Shown one piece after another: positions 18,149-27,008 of a DNA stretch of 64,000 bases (position 1 is the first letter of the stretch; each line of letters begins with the position of its first letter). The translations under genes were made by a program, and so were the position numbers. Source of the stretch: Desulfoscipio sp. XC116. GTDB lineage: Bacteria > Bacillota > Desulfotomaculia > Desulfotomaculales > Desulfallaceae. The notes under the pieces were generated by a model. That model ran no database searches and was not told where the DNA came from. It worked only from the letters and a program-made list of their open reading frames with translations. The stretch is taken from positions 434,001-498,000 of the forward strand of contig NZ_CP156660.1 of assembly GCF_039851975.1 (NCBI RefSeq), written 5' to 3'.

Positions 18149-18901
18149 ATGCCTTTGCTGGAACAGGTGGTTAAACTGGCCGATTTGCTGCTGACCAGTA
18201 AAAAAACGGTGGTGTTGACCGGGGCCGGTATATCCACCGAAAGCGGCATTCCTGATTTTCGCAGCCCGGGCGGTCTGTGGTCCAAGGCTGACCCGATGTA
18301 TGCATTTTCCGCCGACACCTTTAATTACCGACCCGCGGTTTTTTACCGGGACGGTCTGCCCCATCTGGCCTCTATTAACTCGGCCCGGCCCAATCGGGCC
18401 CATGAAGTGCTGGCGGCGCTGGAAAAGGCCGGTTTATTGGACTGCGTGATTACTCAAAATGTGGATAGCCTGCACCAGCGCGCCGGTTCCGCCGGCGTAT
18501 GGGAGGTGCATGGTCATTTGCGTTCGGCAACCTGTATGCAGTGTGGCGGGCAAATAATCTGGGATTATTTATTGGATAAAGTAATGGCCGGTCAAATACC
18601 GCCGCGTTGTAATAATTGCCACGGCATTTACAAGCCGGACTGCGTGTTTTTCGGCGATCCCCTGACCGTTGATTTTATGGAAGCCACCAGGGCGGTATCC
18701 AACAGTGAATTAATGCTGGTAATAGGCTCCAGCCTTGAGGTTGAGCCGGTCAACCATTTGCCCGCGCTGGCCGGCAAGCTGGTTATTATCAACATCGGCG
18801 CCACCGCTGCGGACAGTAAGGCGAAGCTTATCATCAATCACCGGGCCGGGGAAACTATGGATATGTTGTATAAGGAATTGCTCAGGCGGCAGGTGATTTA
18901 A
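18149..18901 (+). CDS. NAD-dependent protein deacylase, Sir2 family
   Basis: 250-residue sirtuin that removes acyl groups from lysine using NAD. GAGIS at 25-29 and IPDFRSPGGLW form the NAD loop; TQNVDSLHQRAG and His121 in EVHGH are the catalytic core. Two cysteine pairs (CMQCG and CNNCHG) form the zinc ribbon. Regulation of acyl-CoA-related enzymes elsewhere in the window is possible but only inferred. A 180-bp gap without features separates it from the radical SAM gene. Start ATG 18149. Confidence 0.9.
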   Translation: MPLLEQVVKLADLLLTSKKTVVLTGAGISTESGIPDFRSPGGLWSKADPMYAFSADTFNYRPAVFYRDGLPHLASINSARPNRAHEVLAALEKAGLLDCVITQNVDSLHQRAGSAGVWEVHGHLRSATCMQCGGQIIWDYLLDKVMAGQIPPRCNNCHGIYKPDCVFFGDPLTVDFMEATRAVSNSELMLVIGSSLEVEPVNHLPALAGKLVIINIGATAADSKAKLIINHRAGETMDMLYKELLRRQVI

Positions 18902-19044
18902 TTGGCCGGCCAGTTAATCATCCTGAAAATAGGTGTAGTAATTGTCTAAATCTTGGATATAATATACCCGTGAAATGTGGCGGGGTTGTCCCGGATAATG
19001 TGCCTCTAAAAGAGCTAAAAATTGATATCAGGAGAGTTGTTAGA

Positions 19045-21357
19045 TTGGCAAACGCCAGAACGGAAGAGCTAAAAAAAGAATTACTTGACTATATCTCTGC
19101 GGGCGGTCAGGTTAGCCTGCTTGATTTGTGGAGTCGGACCGGGAGCGGGCTCGATGAGCTGTCAGGGGCGCTGCAATCTCTGGCTACCCGGGGGGAAGTG
19201 ACGGTGGCCGGTCCCCAGGGCGGTCCGCCGGAGCAAGTTTTATTGAGCTTGTCCAACGGTGCCGGAGAAGCGGCCGCCAGACTTGCCGGGAGAGAAAAAC
19301 GATTGGCCGCTGGAATAATTGCATCCAATATGCCTGTGCTGAAGGGGAAGCTGCTGGCTCAAGCGCAAGAAATGATCAGGGAATTGTTGAGTGACGGGGT
19401 GCCCCGTACCAGGGAGCAATTAGCGGAAATATTAACTGTTGAACTGCCGCTCAAGCTGCCCGGCAGTATGCCTGATGTTGTTATGCGGCCCGACCATGCC
19501 TTTACATTGCGGGATACCCCGGCAGGCCGGGCGGAACTGGCCCGCAGGACTGAAGAGGTGCGGGCCCGCAGCGAGCGGGTGCAAAAGCAGCGCCGGCAGG
19601 TAGATGAACTATTGGAGGAGCGCGAAGTCCTTACCGGTGAAGAAATCAGTCAAGCGCTGGGTGAAGAATTGCTGCCCGAGGCGGTGGCTCACTTGATTTG
19701 CCTGCCCGGCGATAGTTACGCCCACCCGGACAGCGACGCGGCCTGGGATGAGGCGGCCAGATACCTGTCCCGCAGTGAGCCTATAAGCCGCAAGGAATTT
19801 GTTCGCATGTTCAAACGCTATAAAAAACTGGTAGCGCATATTAAAAAGGGGCGGGAGGAACCTCCTTTTGTTATATTGCCCGACGGGCGCGTTACTGTGG
19901 ATACGCAGCCCGAAGGCGCGGAGGAATTGCGCCGCCGGGAGATACTGGCTTATGTACACTATACACTGAAACAAAAAATGGGTGGACGCTCGTTTTTTAC
20001 CCTGGAGGATTTTGCTCCCCGGGAACGTAAACTGGCCCGGCAGGAGGCTCTGCAGGCCGGTTGTGTCGAGCTGAAATTGGGGAGGCGGGAGCTGTTTTGT
20101 GCCCCTATTAAGGCTGACTCGGGGAAAATAGCCCGTGAGCTCAATGAGCTTACCGGGCTGGATCTGGCGGTCCGGGGTGGCCCGACGGTGCCGGTGGCTT
20201 ACCTTATAGATAATTCGTATACCGCCCGGGAAGTGGGGCGCTTGCTGGGCATGCATCCCGGTGATGTGGGCGGTTTGCGGGAACTGGGACACCTGCAGGG
20301 TTTTCAAATGGAAGGGGTTGTTCGTTACTGGCGCGTTTGTGTTGATGCCTTGCATCGTTCTCCCAACATGGAAAGGCTGCTGCGGCGGGCCGAGAAAATA
20401 AAAACAGGCGATGCCGCCAGAATACTGAATATAACCCAGGACCAGATCAAACGCTTGACCAGAGAGGGGCATCTGCGTGGGGCCGGGCGGTCGGAGCGGG
20501 GCACGTACTTGCTGCGCCGGGGTGATGTGGAGGACTTGCTGGCCCGCCTGCCCGATATTAGGGCGGGCTGGGGCGAAACACCCGGTCAAAGTCCGGACCG
20601 CCCGGTGCGGCGTAAAAAGCGACGCCCCAGGCGAAATAAAACCGAGGCGGTCCGGGCGCCCGGGCCGATAATACTGGATGAATATCAACAAAAATCCATT
20701 GCCGCGCTGCTGGACGGCCATTCGGTGCTGGTGGCGGCGCCAACCGGCACAGGTAAAACGCTGATTGCCGAGCGCTTGGTGGACAATATTTTAGAACAGG
20801 GCCGGGAGGTGGTTTACACGTCTCCCATTAAAGCCCTTTCCAACCAGAAATATCGTGATTTTGCCCGTCAGTACGGTCATTATCAAGTGGGATTAATTAC
20901 GGGTGACGTATCGATTAACGAGCGGGCGCGGCTTCTGGTGATGACCACCGAGATTTTCCGCAACTGGTGCTTTGCCAACCCGGAGTGGATGGATAATATA
21001 TCCCATGTGATATTTGACGAAGTCCATTACCTGGACGATGTGGAACGTGGCACGGCCTGGGAAGAAAGTATTATTTTTGCGCCTCCGCACATGCGTATAC
21101 TGGGCCTTTCCGCCACGGTGCCCAATATCCATGAGATAGCCCGCTGGATGGAGGAAGTAAGGGGCAGCAAGGTGATGGTAGTGGAAGAATACCGGCGGGC
21201 CGTACCGCTGGAAATCAATTGGCTTACCCCGGATAACGAGGTGCTTGATGAAGATGAGGCGCTTGATGAAATTGAAGCGCTGCGCCAGGTAGGCAGTCGT
21301 ACCCGGTATAGCTACGGCGGCGGCAGGGAGGGGGGTAAATATGGCTCTGGTGAATAA
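19045..21357 (+). CDS. Ski2-like DEAD/DEAH helicase, N-terminal part (DNA-binding domains + RecA1)
   Basis: 770 residues from TTG 19045, which AGGAGAG (19030-19036) supports; the frame is open to GTG 18970. The first 550 residues are rich in predicted helices, including a MerR/excisionase-like helix-turn-helix (AARILNITQDQIKRLTREGH). A basic linker leads into RecA1 with Walker A APTGTGKT (about residue 564), TSPIKALSNQKYRDF and Walker B FDEVHYLDD. It ends abruptly after RecA1. RecA2 is encoded in the next frame from 21341, overlapping by 17 bp. Removal of one G from the G6 tract at 21331-21336 region would fuse both frames, so this is either a genuine two-gene split or one frameshifted gene. 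Confidence 0.75.
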   Translation: MANARTEELKKELLDYISAGGQVSLLDLWSRTGSGLDELSGALQSLATRGEVTVAGPQGGPPEQVLLSLSNGAGEAAARLAGREKRLAAGIIASNMPVLKGKLLAQAQEMIRELLSDGVPRTREQLAEILTVELPLKLPGSMPDVVMRPDHAFTLRDTPAGRAELARRTEEVRARSERVQKQRRQVDELLEEREVLTGEEISQALGEELLPEAVAHLICLPGDSYAHPDSDAAWDEAARYLSRSEPISRKEFVRMFKRYKKLVAHIKKGREEPPFVILPDGRVTVDTQPEGAEELRRREILAYVHYTLKQKMGGRSFFTLEDFAPRERKLARQEALQAGCVELKLGRRELFCAPIKADSGKIARELNELTGLDLAVRGGPTVPVAYLIDNSYTAREVGRLLGMHPGDVGGLRELGHLQGFQMEGVVRYWRVCVDALHRSPNMERLLRRAEKIKTGDAARILNITQDQIKRLTREGHLRGAGRSERGTYLLRRGDVEDLLARLPDIRAGWGETPGQSPDRPVRRKKRRPRRNKTEAVRAPGPIILDEYQQKSIAALLDGHSVLVAAPTGTGKTLIAERLVDNILEQGREVVYTSPIKALSNQKYRDFARQYGHYQVGLITGDVSINERARLLVMTTEIFRNWCFANPEWMDNISHVIFDEVHYLDDVERGTAWEESIIFAPPHMRILGLSATVPNIHEIARWMEEVRGSKVMVVEEYRRAVPLEINWLTPDNEVLDEDEALDEIEALRQVGSRTRYSYGGGREGGKYGSGE

Positions 21358-22891
21358 TACCGCGTGTGTGGGTGTAATTGAGTCGATCCAGGACCACCTG
21401 CCCACTCTTTATTTTGTATTCAGCAGGGGGCGAACTGAACTTCTAGCCGAGGAACTAAGCCGGGAATGGGACTTTTTGCTGCCTGAAGAAAAGAGCCGGG
21501 TAAGTAATGTGATTGAAAGGGCCGAGCAGGTATCGCCGGGTTTATTCGGGGGACGTCGCAAGCATTTGCGGCGCTTGCTGCTGCAGGGTATCGGCTATCA
21601 CCATGCCGGCCTGTCACCCGCTTTAAAGGAATTGGTGGAAAACCTTTACGAGGCCAGATTAATTTTTGTGCTTTTTTGCACGGAAACCTTTGCTGTGGGG
21701 ATTAATTTCCCGGCGGCGAGTACGGTATTTGACGCCACCCGTAAATGGGACGGGCGCAACCATCGCGGGCTGCTCAACCGGGAGTTCTTTCAAATGGCCG
21801 GTCGGGCCGGTCGGCGCGGCTTTGACCGGGTGGGCCATGTTTATGTTAATATAGATGAAAAGTTTCCTGAACAAACCGGCTTTTTTGATGAAAGCCAGGT
21901 GGAGCCGGTGCGGGGGCGGTTGGTGATCTCCCCCAATACAGCGCTTAGTTTGCTGCACTGGAAAACCGATGCTGAAATAGAACGTTATCTTTCCCAGAAC
22001 CTGGCGGTGTATCAGAATAACCGGGAAATTGCCAGCCTGGCCGGAGAATTGGAGACGGTGGAAGAAAAAATTTTCACCTTGCGCAAAAACTTTTGCGCGG
22101 ATAAAGACGGGCCGGCTTGTCCCATGCTGCGGGAAAAACTGAAAAAAGAACTGAACCGGCTGCGTAACCGCAGACGGCGTCATAAGCCCGAGATACCGGG
22201 GCGGATAGCTGAAATTAAGTCTATCTTGTCCCAACCGGCTAAAGGCTGCTTGCATCATGACTGCCGGGACGCTCATGATGAAATCACCGCTCTGGTGGAG
22301 CGCAAAAAGGAACTGGTGCGGCGCGGCCGGCAGCTGAAAAAATATGCTGTGGACTATCACCAGGAATTTCGCCGCATGTGCAATTTGCTGGAAAGACTCG
22401 GCTTTATTGAGGGTAAAACGCTGCTGCCCCGGGGGTTGTTTGCGCTGCACTTACACGTGCAGGAAATACTGGTTACCGAGCTGGTGTTTTCAGGCATACT
22501 GCGTGAAGCCGCACCGGCCGAAGCCGCCGCTATCTTGGCGGGGATCGACTACCAGCCCGGCCGGGACGAAGTGGTTTTGCCCGGTGCATATAATATGGAC
22601 AATGCGGCACTGTTAAGAAATGAACTGTTGGACGCCGGCGTTCCCGAGCATTTGTGTGTTTGGTCACCGCTGCCCGGCCCACTGGCTGAAGCTTGGTATA
22701 ACAATGCCACTTTTGAGGAGTTGCAGAAACGCTGTAATTTGCATGAAGGCGATATATTTTCCACTATCCGCAGGGAAATTGATGTACTGAGACAAATTGA
22801 GCGGGCTGCCGGCGAAGACCGTTCCTTCAGGCAGGCCATGAACGGAATTAGGAACATGCTGGACCGGGACGAGGTAGCGGTATTGATTTAG
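21341..22891 (+). CDS. Ski2-like helicase, C-terminal part (RecA2 + accessory domain)
   Basis: 516 residues that carry what the preceding gene lacks: RecA2 with YFVFSRGRTE, the GIGYHHAGLSP motif, ETFAVGINFPA and the motif VI arginines in QMAGRAGRRG (about 152-161). An accessory region with four cysteines (FCADKDGPACP ... GCLHHDC) follows, as in Ski2/Mtr4-type helicases. A strong purine-rich ribosome binding site (GGGAGGGGGG) lies just before ATG 21341, so independent translation is possible. Alone it has no Walker motifs and should be inactive. A combined product of about 1280 residues would be a complete helicase. Confidence 0.75.
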   Translation: MALVNNTACVGVIESIQDHLPTLYFVFSRGRTELLAEELSREWDFLLPEEKSRVSNVIERAEQVSPGLFGGRRKHLRRLLLQGIGYHHAGLSPALKELVENLYEARLIFVLFCTETFAVGINFPAASTVFDATRKWDGRNHRGLLNREFFQMAGRAGRRGFDRVGHVYVNIDEKFPEQTGFFDESQVEPVRGRLVISPNTALSLLHWKTDAEIERYLSQNLAVYQNNREIASLAGELETVEEKIFTLRKNFCADKDGPACPMLREKLKKELNRLRNRRRRHKPEIPGRIAEIKSILSQPAKGCLHHDCRDAHDEITALVERKKELVRRGRQLKKYAVDYHQEFRRMCNLLERLGFIEGKTLLPRGLFALHLHVQEILVTELVFSGILREAAPAEAAAILAGIDYQPGRDEVVLPGAYNMDNAALLRNELLDAGVPEHLCVWSPLPGPLAEAWYNNATFEELQKRCNLHEGDIFSTIRREIDVLRQIERAAGEDRSFRQAMNGIRNMLDRDEVAVLI

Positions 22892-22902
22892 GAGGGTGGC
22901 AA

Positions 22903-23367
22903 GTGGCATTTTTGGGGCAGGCGGGTGTTTTGCTCCTGGTCATAATTATACTGGGCATTGTGGGGCATAATTATGTGGTGGCGGCTGCCGCGGGGGCGCT
23001 GCTGGCCTTGCGTTTGCTGCACGGCGAGGCGCTGTTTCCCATACTGGAAAAAAACGCGCTCAATATAGGTATAGGCATTATTACCCTGGCGATTTTAATA
23101 CCCTTTGCCAGCGGGGGTATTGGCTGGGCCGAACTGTATAGAACGCTGGCCAGCCCCACCGGGCTGGTGGCTCTGGCTGCGGGTATTTTTGTAGCTTTTT
23201 TGGGAGGGCGGGGAGTCGGTTTTCTTACCGGCCATCCCCAGATAATGATAGGGCTGATGGCCGGCACTATAGTGGGCGTGGCCTTCTTTAGGGGCGTGCC
23301 GGTGGGGCCGCTTATCGCCGCGGGCATGGTAGCGCTGGTCATGGGAGTATTCGGCTATGGCAAGTAA
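22903..23367 (+). CDS. UPF0756 (DUF441) membrane protein
   Basis: 154 residues, almost wholly hydrophobic, with four to five membrane segments and the family's GHPQIMIGLMAGTIVG stretch near the C-terminus. GTG start at 22903 behind TAGGAGGG, 11 bp after the helicase. Function of the family is unknown. Confidence 0.8.
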   Translation: MAFLGQAGVLLLVIIILGIVGHNYVVAAAAGALLALRLLHGEALFPILEKNALNIGIGIITLAILIPFASGGIGWAELYRTLASPTGLVALAAGIFVAFLGGRGVGFLTGHPQIMIGLMAGTIVGVAFFRGVPVGPLIAAGMVALVMGVFGYGK

Positions 23368-24619
23368 GGGAAACGCGGGGTTTTACGGAGAAAATTGCAG
23401 GGGCGGGGGAAGCAGGTATGTATGGACGCGGCCCTTCTCCCGTGCCGATCTTGCCGGCATCTGTGTAAAGTTCAGCGAACGGAAGGTGACGAATAAGTTG
23501 CGGATAAACGAATTAAGTGCACTGGTGCGGGGTATGACGGGTCATCCCCGCATTATTTTTGACCGTTTGTTCGATGTCTGGCAGGGTGCCGGTGAATTAA
23601 TACTGCCTGAGGGAATTAAAGACTGGGTGCGGGAGCGGTTCGGCAGTTCGGTGGGGGTGGAAAAACAAAGCATTGTTAAAATAGTCAACCGGGTCACCCT
23701 GGAGGGCGCTTTGTTCAATAAGCTGCGCAGCAGGCGGCCGCTGGCTTGCGGTGAAGAACGGCGGCTTGAAGATATCATTGCCGAACACCGGGAGGGCTGC
23801 GCCTTTTGTCAGGCGGACGATAGCACACCCCTGGACGTATTTGGACGGCTTAGCATACCGGGTGCGGTTACCGCCGCCAATGTGGCCAAGTATGACCGCT
23901 GGCACAGTTTAATTATTCCTGATGAACATAACCCCCTGTGCTTTGATGACGAAAGGGTAGCCAATAATTTTGCCCTGGCGGGCGTCTGGTTTAATCGGGT
24001 ACTTGAACAGGCCGGTCAAGCAAGGGATAAGGAGTCCCTGTATCCTTTTTTAATGTGGAACTGTCTGTGGCCTGCCGGCTCCTCGGTAGTGCACGGGCAC
24101 TTGCAGGTTACCGTGACCGGGGGAATGCATTATCCTCAAGTGGAGCGGCTGCGCCGGGCGGCTTTGGGCTACAGGAAGCGCTATGGCGCCAATTACTTCG
24201 ACGATCTTTGCGCAGCGCACCGGTCCGTTGGGCTGGCTGTGGAATCCGGGCGGGCGCGAGTTCTTATATCCCTTACTCCGATCAAAGAAAAGGAAACCTG
24301 GATTGTTATGCCGGAGGAAGACGAAGGTCACCTGGAGAGTCTGCCCCGGTTGGGCCGGCTGGTGGGCCGGGTATTGGCATGCCTGCGGCAAACCGGCACC
24401 ACCAGTTTTAATGCGGCGGTTTACCTGCCCCCGCCGGTGCCGACAAGTGAGGACTGGTCGGGCTTTCCGCTGCTGGCCCGGGTGGTGGACCGGGGTGACG
24501 CTTTGGGACGTACTGCTGATTTTGGGGGGATGGAGCTTTTCGCGGCTTCGGTGGTAGCTGCCGACCCATTTAGCTTGCTGTCTGATATGCACGATCAATT
24601 ATGCGTAAGCCACTTGTGA
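23357..24619 (+). CDS. Galactose-1-phosphate uridylyltransferase-like protein (HIT superfamily)
   Basis: Up to 420 residues. A C-x2-C pair (CAFCQ), the strand HSLIIPDEHNPL and, most tellingly, SSVVHGHLQVTV resemble the nucleotidyl-transfer histidine region of GalT (H-P-H there, H-G-H here). The ORF begins at ATG 23357 inside the previous gene, but the first 45 residues look unlike the family, so a start near TTG 23495 is also possible. Nucleotidyl transfer or hydrolysis on a sugar phosphate is the family-level expectation. The actual substrate is not inferable. Confidence 0.6.
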   Translation: MASKGNAGFYGENCRGGGSRYVWTRPFSRADLAGICVKFSERKVTNKLRINELSALVRGMTGHPRIIFDRLFDVWQGAGELILPEGIKDWVRERFGSSVGVEKQSIVKIVNRVTLEGALFNKLRSRRPLACGEERRLEDIIAEHREGCAFCQADDSTPLDVFGRLSIPGAVTAANVAKYDRWHSLIIPDEHNPLCFDDERVANNFALAGVWFNRVLEQAGQARDKESLYPFLMWNCLWPAGSSVVHGHLQVTVTGGMHYPQVERLRRAALGYRKRYGANYFDDLCAAHRSVGLAVESGRARVLISLTPIKEKETWIVMPEEDEGHLESLPRLGRLVGRVLACLRQTGTTSFNAAVYLPPPVPTSEDWSGFPLLARVVDRGDALGRTADFGGMELFAASVVAADPFSLLSDMHDQLCVSHL

Positions 24620-24707
24620 GCATATGCTTGGCAGAACATCTACAGGTCTTTTTTTCTATCAATCCTTAGGCTGTGCCCTATTTTCTCATTATATTTGCAT
24701 GGTAATA

Positions 24708-24735
24708 TTGACATATTGGAGAGATCGTGTAGAAT
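24708..24735 (+). promoter_or_regulatory. Promoter of padR with nearby palindrome
   Basis: TTGACA (24708-24713), 16-base spacer, TAGAAT (24730-24735). Just downstream, ATATATACATAGATATA and the perfect palindrome CGATGCATCG (24751-24760) are candidate PadR binding sites for autoregulation. Confidence 0.6.
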
Positions 24736-24899
24736 ATATACATAGATATACGATGCATCGGATCACTATATTATATTATTTTATTGGCAGCCTTTAAGTA
24801 TAACTGGTTAATAATTTCCCGGCGCAGCATAAAGTCTTTGCTTTGAGTTTATACGATGTTCATTAAGCGGCTATTAATTAACCGGAAGGGAGAGAGGCT

Positions 24900-25253
24900 A
24901 TGAAAATTAACAAGGAATTGCTAAAAGGCAGCACCGTCATATTAATCCTTTCGTTGCTTGAGCGTAAGCATATGTACGGCTATGAAATCATCAAGGAAAT
25001 TGAAAAGCACTCCGGTGGCGTTTTTGCTTTTAAGGAAGGCACTCTTTACCCGATACTACACTCCCTGGAAGCGAAGGAAATGGTTGAAGCATATTGGACC
25101 GAGTCCGAAGGCGCCCGACGCAGAAAATACTATCGTTTAACGGATTTAGGCAGGCTGCAGCTCAAGGAAAGAAAGACCGAGTGGGCTGTTTTCCGCTCCA
25201 CAGTGGATAAGATTTTAGGGGAGGGGGCTGTATATGGACTTGGAACACAATGA
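24900..25253 (+). CDS. PadR-family transcriptional regulator
   Basis: 117-residue winged-helix regulator with the PadR pattern: STVILILSLLERKHMYGYEI at the N-terminus, FKEGTLYPILHSLE, and ARRRKYYRLTDLGR. ATG 24900 follows AAGGGAGAG. It overlaps the next gene by 20 bp (25234-25253), so the two products are co-translated. PadR regulators often control a neighbouring membrane protein that carries a HAAS-type N-terminal domain, exactly the arrangement here. Confidence 0.88.
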   Translation: MKINKELLKGSTVILILSLLERKHMYGYEIIKEIEKHSGGVFAFKEGTLYPILHSLEAKEMVEAYWTESEGARRRKYYRLTDLGRLQLKERKTEWAVFRSTVDKILGEGAVYGLGTQ

Positions 25254-26535
25254 AAATATCCGAACCTATCTTGATGCCGTATGTTCGCAGATTAAATGGC
25301 GGGACATGCATGCCCAGATAAGAATGGAATTGTTAAGCCATATTAGTGAATTGGTTGAAGAGTATGAGCAGGGAGGTACTCTAGAAGAAGATGCGGTTAA
25401 GCAGGCACTTGATCACATGGGCAATGCCCTGGAATTGGGAAAAAATTTGCATCATGTTCACAGGCCGCGCATTGAATGGAGTATAGTTGCCATAGTTGCC
25501 TCTTTTCTTGGTCTTGGGCTTTTTACCCTGTATTCTCTGGAAGTTAACGGCCTGCTCATGGTAGAAGCATCTTCGCTGTTTATAAGGAGCATTATTTTTA
25601 CGCTGGCCGGTGTGCTGATAGCGGTGGGCGTGAACTTTTTCAATTACCAAAATCTCAAGTCCCTCTCCTGGCATTTATACATAGGGACGCTGCTGGTTTG
25701 GCTTTATGTGCTTTGGCAGGGACCGCTTTATATGGATAAACCTTATTTGCATCTAGGTTTTATCAGCATTGATTTTGTTGAAGCCGCCCCTTTTTTCCTG
25801 GCCATTGCCATTGCCGGTATCTTTGCGGATTGGGATTGGGACTGGCATCAGCCAAACTGCTTGCTAAAAGCTTTTACGATGCTGATGATTCCGGTTATAC
25901 TGGCTTTGATGAGTCCCTCCATGACAGCGGCCTTTTTGTATACACTGGTTTTCTTGATCATTATGCGAGTGTCCGGGGCTAAAATAAAAGACATTGGCTT
26001 AATTATTTTGTTTCCCCTGGCTCTGACCATTTTTAGCGTGGTAATATGTCCTTACCGTATGGCGCACCTTGGGGCATTTTTAAACCCTCGCCAGGATCCC
26101 CAGGGTAGTGGGTATATGGTCATACAATCAATTGAAGCTATCCGGTCAGCCGGATTTTGGGGGCAGGGTTTTAACTTGCCCGCGGGAACCCTGCCCTGTG
26201 TGCATACTGAGTTGATTTTTGCCTGTATCGTATATAGTTTTGGCTGGGTGGCCGGTTTGGCTGTGGTGGTTTTGGCAACTGCTTTATTCATCAGAATCTT
26301 GCGGGTTGCCAGACTGGTAAAAGACCGTTACGGCCGGTTACTGGTCAGTGGCCTGGTGGGTATGCTTATGATTCAGTTTTACTGGAATATCCTAATGACA
26401 CTCGGGTTGGCCCCCTTGGCCGGGTTCAGCCTGCCGTTGGTCAGCTACGGCGGTTCCCAACTAATTGTCCAGTTGGTGCTATTTGGCTTGCTATTAAGCA
26501 TATACCGGCGCAAAGATGTTGTCGCGGCTTTGTAG
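25234..26535 (+). CDS. HAAS-type domain fused to an FtsW/RodA/SpoVE-like membrane protein
   Basis: 433 residues. Residues 1-75 form a soluble helical domain (permease-prefix/HAAS type: KWRDMHAQIRMELLSHISEL, then DAVKQALDHMGNALELG) known as a partner of PadR regulators. The remaining 350 residues have about ten membrane segments and the SEDS-family signature PLVSYGGSQ near the C-terminus (PLPFISYGGS in FtsW). SEDS proteins polymerise peptidoglycan from lipid II. Regulation by the overlapping PadR gene is inferred. A role in stress-related or sporulation wall synthesis is plausible but unproven. Confidence 0.75.
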   Translation: MDLEHNENIRTYLDAVCSQIKWRDMHAQIRMELLSHISELVEEYEQGGTLEEDAVKQALDHMGNALELGKNLHHVHRPRIEWSIVAIVASFLGLGLFTLYSLEVNGLLMVEASSLFIRSIIFTLAGVLIAVGVNFFNYQNLKSLSWHLYIGTLLVWLYVLWQGPLYMDKPYLHLGFISIDFVEAAPFFLAIAIAGIFADWDWDWHQPNCLLKAFTMLMIPVILALMSPSMTAAFLYTLVFLIIMRVSGAKIKDIGLIILFPLALTIFSVVICPYRMAHLGAFLNPRQDPQGSGYMVIQSIEAIRSAGFWGQGFNLPAGTLPCVHTELIFACIVYSFGWVAGLAVVVLATALFIRILRVARLVKDRYGRLLVSGLVGMLMIQFYWNILMTLGLAPLAGFSLPLVSYGGSQLIVQLVLFGLLLSIYRRKDVVAAL

Positions 26536-26553
26536 ATTCGTACATTTTCAACG

Positions 26554-26592
26554 CTGCCGGGCGACCTTGTTTTAAGGTTGCCCGGCATTTTC
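26554..26592 (+). terminator. Terminator of the padR-ftsW-like operon
   Basis: A 14-bp stem beginning TGCCGGGC and closing GCCCGGCA with one G-U pair and a 7-base loop, followed by TTTTCG. It lies 18 bp after the stop. Confidence 0.75.
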
Positions 26593-27008
26593 GTGGACAT
26601 CAGGATATCAGAAACCCAGGAACCGGACGGTACTAAAACATTGTCAAGCATAGTGCATCTTTTAGCGGTAATGAACTGACAACTCGTATGGAAGCAGGTG
26701 CTATGTTTTTTACTCGCCCAGAGGGGCCGCTGCGAACCACGCACTTTGTCTCGTTGGCTAAAGCTTACCTTGATTCAAGCCTTGAAACCCATTAATGAGG
26801 TCGTGCCGCATGTTCTTAGAATTGTGGGTCAAAAGATATTGCCATACCGATTTGGGTAGGAGGCCAAACTAGCTATGGAACAAATGTAATACGTATTTAC
26901 GTCTATTTTTTAAATGTGTTTTTGGGGGAGGTAATTAAAAAAGTATTTGGTACAAAATATTCACCAAACGAAAAAAAAGAATAAAATTGAACGAGGAGGG
27001 TACAAAGT
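26593..27008. other. Gene-poor stretch with sigma-cassette and leader-block remnants
   Basis: No intact gene. On the minus strand 26600-26660 holds the first codons of the SigO-like gene (ATG then LDNVLVPSGS), after which homology stops. On the plus strand 26700-26795 an open run (ELTTRMEAGAMFFTRPEGPL) looks like a scrap of a lost protein that I do not recognise. 26874-26935 is a copy of the leader block repeated at 27.9, 33.8, 38.1 and 39.5 kb. Confidence 0.5.

Noticed and set aside
18942-18963. Promoter TTGTCT/TATAAT before the helicase gene
   Set aside because: Spacing of 10 bases is too short for a normal promoter; the TATAAT alone is not enough.
19609-20721. Long minus-strand ORF opposite the helicase gene
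   Set aside because: Antisense shadow caused by GC-rich codon usage; the plus-strand protein has clear motifs.
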